A stretch of 11,463 bases of DNA, from NCBI GenBank assembly GCA_009914575.1, contig WNEB01000027.1, positions 1 through 11,463 on the forward strand. Direction: 5' to 3'. The DNA comes from Burkholderia gladioli (lineage in GTDB: Bacteria; Pseudomonadota; Gammaproteobacteria; Burkholderiales; Burkholderiaceae). Made by a program: the position numbers and the translations under genes. A model generated the notes under the pieces. It was not told the DNA's origin. It saw only the letters and a list, made by a program, of their open reading frames with translations, and did no database searches. Below are positions 9,147-11,463 of this stretch, piece by piece (within the stretch, counting starts at the first letter, position 1; each line of letters starts with the position of its first letter).

Positions 9147-9713
9147 TCAGTGGCCCGAGAATTCCGTGACCGTGTAGAGCGGCAGGCCGGCGCCGCGCAG
9201 CAGCGCCGAGCCGCCGAGATCGGGCAGATCGATGATCGCCGCCCCCTCCACCACCGTTGGGCCGAGCCGTTCGAGCAGCTTCTTGCCCGCCATCATGGTG
9301 CCGCCCGTCGCGATCAGGTCGTCGACGATGATCACGCGGTCGCCCGGCTTGCAGGCATCCTCGTGGATTTCGACCGTCGCGCTGCCGTATTCGAGCTCGT
9401 ACGATTCGGATTGGGTCTTGTAGGGCAGCTTGCCGACCTTGCGGATCGGCACGAAGCCGATGTTCAGTTCGTAGGCGACGATCGGCGCGATGATGAAGCC
9501 GCGCGCGTCGAGCCCGGCCACGTAATCGAGCTTGGCGCCCACATAGCGCTCGACCAGCAGGTCGACCAGCACGCGCAGCGCCTTCGCGCTCTGCAGGATC
9601 GGGGTGATGTCGCGGAACTGCACGCCCGGCTGCGGCCAGTCCGGCACCGTGCGCACGTGGCGGCGGACGAACTCGGCGGGATCGGGCGACACGCCCGACA
9701 GCTGGTGGCTCAT
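9147..9713 (-). CDS. apt: Adenine phosphoribosyltransferase
   Basis: Purine-salvage enzyme: adenine plus PRPP gives AMP and pyrophosphate. The product is 188 aa (E. coli 183). The type I PRTase PRPP-binding loop is intact ([13 protein letters not shown], residues 127-139). The N-terminal [14 protein letters not shown] (27-40) and the flexible-loop region [20 protein letters not shown] (91-110) are typical of Apt. The start at 9713 has GGAG 6 nt upstream. It lies 98 nt downstream of the broken antiporter gene on the same strand, with a perfect hairpin just before its ribosome-binding site. A promoter in that gap is not evident, so loss of read-through from the antiporter could affect it. Confidence 0.98.
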   Translation of the reverse strand: MSHQLSGVSPDPAEFVRRHVRTVPDWPQPGVQFRDITPILQSAKALRVLVDLLVERYVGAKLDYVAGLDARGFIIAPIVAYELNIGFVPIRKVGKLPYKTQSESYELEYGSATVEIHEDACKPGDRVIIVDDLIATGGTMMAGKKLLERLGPTVVEGAAIIDLPDLGGSALLRGAGLPLYTVTEFSGH

Positions 9714-9728
9714 GAACTTCTCCGAAGC

Positions 9729-9754
9729 AACGGCGCGCGAAGGCGCGCGCCGTT
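9729..9754 (-). repeat. Perfect 11-bp hairpin upstream of apt
   Basis: An 11-bp perfect stem (9729-9739 with 9744-9754) with a 4-nt loop ends 15 nt before the apt start codon. Neither strand has a T run after it. It could end the antiporter transcript, stabilise the 5' end of the apt mRNA or influence ribosome access. Confidence 0.7.
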
Positions 9755-9811
9755 CAGGCAAATTGGGCTGAGTGAATCGGGGCCGGATCGGCGAACGAGC
9801 GGCGAGCACGC

Positions 9812-11195
9812 TCAGGCGGCCTGACCGCCCTCCCGGCGCGTGCGCGACAGCCGTTCCTCGGCCATCGACAGCGCTTCCGGCAGGCCGCGCAGCACCAGGA
9901 TGTCGGCCGCGCGCAGCTTGGTGTCCGGGTCCGGCTCGACGCCCCGAATGCCGTGCCGCCGGATCGCCGTCACCTCCAGCCCGAGCGCATACAGCCCCGC
10001 CTCCTCGAGGGAGCGACCGACCGCATCCGAGCGCGCATCGGCCGACACCGATTGTAGCCGCACCTGCTCGTGGTCGTCGTCCGCGTCGTCGGCGCCGCGG
10101 AAATAGCCGCGCAGCAGGCTGTAGCGCTCGTCGCGCATTTCCTCGACAAGCCGCACCACGCGCCGCATCGGCACGCCCAGCAGCACCAGCGTGTGCGACG
10201 CCAGCATCAGGCTGCCCTCGACGATTTCCGGGATCACCTCGGTCGCGCCCGAGGCGAGCAGCTTTTGGAGATCGGCATCGTCGACGGTGCGCACGATCGC
10301 CGGCAAGGTGGGTTCGAGTTCGTGGACGTGGTGCAGCACGCGCAGCGCCGACGGTGTGTTCGCATAGGTGATGGCCACCGCCGCCGCGCGGTGGATACCG
10401 GCCGCGAGCAGCGATTCGCGCCGCGCCGCATCGCCGAACACCACCGATTCGCCGGCCGCCCCGGCCGCGGCCACGCGGTCCGGATCGAGGTCGAGCGCGA
10501 CGTAGGCGAGGCCTTCCTGTTCGAGCATGCGCGCCAGATTCTGCCCCGCGCGACCGTAACCGCAGATGATCACGTGGCCTTGCTGCTTGAGGCTTTGCGT
10601 CGCGATGCGGGTCATTTGCAGCGATTGCTGCATCCATTCCGTCGACGACACGCGCATCACGATCCGGTCCACGTTCTGGATCAGGAACGGCGCGGCCAGC
10701 ATCGACAGCAGCAACGAGGCGAGGATCGCCTGCAGCAGCGTCGAATCGACCAGATGGCGGTCGAGAATCAGGTTCAGCATCACGAAGCCGAACTCGCCGG
10801 CCTGCGCGAGCCCGAGCCCGGTGCGGATCGCCACGCCCGGCGCCGCGCCGAACAGCCGCGCGAGCCCGGTGATGGTGGCCGCCTTCAGCAGCACCTGGCC
10901 GAAGAAGAAGCCGATCACGAGGAACGGATGCTCCCAGATCACGCGCGGATCGAGCAGCATCCCGGTGGTCACGAAGAACAGGCCGAGCAGCACGTCGCGG
11001 AACGGCTTGATGTCTTCTTCCACCTGATGGCGGTACGGCGTTTCGGAAATCAGCATGCCGGCGATGAACGCGCCGAGCACGAGCGACAGCCCGAACTTGT
11101 CGGTGATGAACGCCGCGCCCAGCGTGACGAGCAGCAGGTTCAGCACGAACAGTTCCTGCGAGCGCCGCCGCGCGACCACGTTGAACCAGCGCGTC
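9812..11195 (-). pseudogene. KefB/KefC-type cation:proton antiporter (CPA2), 5' part cut off by an IS
   Basis: About 461 codons of a potassium-efflux/monovalent-cation antiporter remain, starting at Thr-Arg-Trp-Phe next to the IS end. Full-length relatives are about 600-660 aa, so roughly the first 150-200 residues and several helices are missing from this side. Present are later membrane helices ([27 protein letters not shown]), a loop [12 protein letters not shown] resembling the glutathione-responsive HALESDIEP loop of KefC, a RCK/TrkA-N Rossmann domain ([15 protein letters not shown], near 10535-10577) and a TrkA-C domain up to the stop at 9812. No frameshift or stop is seen in the remnant. 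The frame stays open into the IS, but those codons are IS-derived. The N-terminal part may survive beyond the IS, outside the window. Confidence 0.88.
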
Positions 11196-11213
11196 GGCGT
11201 TGTTGCATAAATC
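11196..11213. repeat. Terminal inverted repeat of the IS5-family element
   Basis: An 18-bp sequence differing at two positions from the IS903 terminal repeat as I recall it. The partner repeat lies outside the window, so it is identified by resemblance and by the break in antiporter homology only. Confidence 0.75.
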
Positions 11214-11249
11214 GAGTGTGAGGATGCAATAGCATCGACGGGCATAATT

Positions 11250-11463
11250 TCAGGCGATACGAACGGATTGCGGACGAGCGAGGTCCGCCATACGGTTGAT
11301 GACGCGGACGCGAACGGAGACCTCGGTCGCCTGCGAGTCGATGTGACGCGCCCAGAGACAGTTGCCGGTGAGGGTCTTGAACCGATACATCGCATTCTCG
11401 GCAAGCGATCGCCGGTGGTAGCCACTGTCTTGCTTCCATTCTCGACGACCGTCACGGGCAATT
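11250..11463 (-). CDS. IS5-family transposase, C-terminal part (cut by window edge)
   Basis: The last 70 codons and the stop of a DDE transposase. The fragment opens IARDGRREWKQDSGYHRRSL and contains the Y-x2-R-x3-E-x6-K/R signature (YHRRSLAE, then Lys six residues after the Glu) that marks the catalytic glutamate of IS5-family enzymes. It ends RPQSVRIA. The two catalytic aspartates would lie in the part outside the window. It ends 54 bp inside the IS edge. It is read in a different frame from the open frame that continues from the antiporter. Confidence 0.9.
   Translation of the reverse strand, partial: IARDGRREWKQDSGYHRRSLAENAMYRFKTLTGNCLWARHIDSQATEVSVRVRVINRMADLARPQSVRIA

Larger units (their letters stand above)
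11196..11463. mobile_element. IS5-family (IS903-like) insertion sequence, one end
   Basis: The element begins at a terminal repeat at 11196-11213 (GGCGTTGTTGCATAAATC), very close to the known IS903 end (GGCTTTGTTGAATAAATC). Antiporter homology stops exactly at this edge. It continues past the right edge of the window. The IS903 group makes 9-bp target duplications, so CAGCGCGTC at 11187-11195 is the predicted duplicate to look for at the far end. Confidence 0.85.

Noticed and set aside
11200..11240. Outward-facing promoter in the IS5-family end driving the antiporter remnant
   Set aside because: TTGCAT and TATGCA are present but only 14 bp apart, which is too short for a standard sigma-70 promoter.
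11140..11439. 99-aa minus-strand frame across the IS/antiporter junction
   Set aside because: The real IS5 transposase C-terminus is in another frame (stop at 11250-11252), and this one has no family features.

Overview
The window looks like chromosomal DNA of a Burkholderia-type betaproteobacterium. It is GC-rich throughout, with long spurious open frames on both strands, and the housekeeping proteins (UvrA, SSB, PurU, Apt) read like those of that group. The genus is an inference from sequence character. The two insertion sequences at the edges fit an IS-rich Burkholderia, but I cannot name a species.

Layout, left to right. (1) 1-275, minus: the first 91 codons of an IS110-family transposase that runs off the left edge. 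Its short noncoding end holds a strong intrinsic terminator and abuts the hairpin that follows ssb. (2) 397-2209, minus: a YajR-like MFS transporter followed 43 nt later by ssb, probably one transcript. (3) 2438-5308, plus: uvrA, complete and with all ATPase and zinc motifs, diverging from the MFS gene across a 228-bp gap. (4) 5479-6564, plus: an AI-2E/PerM-family membrane protein with its own likely promoter. (5) 6613-9713, minus: apt, a LysE-type exporter, a DUF4743/Nudix hydrolase and purU, read right to left, with lysE and nudix only 8 nt apart. (6) 9812-11195, minus: the C-terminal two-thirds or so of a KefB/KefC-type cation:proton antiporter. (7) 11196-11463: the end of an IS5-family element (IS903-like end), with the last 70 codons of its transposase, inserted in the antiporter gene.

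Functions. uvrA and ssb are genome-maintenance genes bracketing a transporter. apt (purine salvage) and purU (release of formate from 10-formyl-THF, which feeds purine synthesis) are both one-carbon/purine genes. The Nudix protein resembles the eukaryotic family that destroys damaged thiamin diphosphates, and the adjacent LysE protein would export a small amino-acid-like metabolite.

Most of the core is ordinary conserved chromosome. The accessory signals are the two IS insertions, one of which breaks the antiporter gene, plus several perfect GC-rich hairpins and a tandem 11-bp repeat in the intergenic gaps. I found no CRISPR array, tRNA, rRNA, phage gene or defence system, and no evidence of a new multi-gene system.
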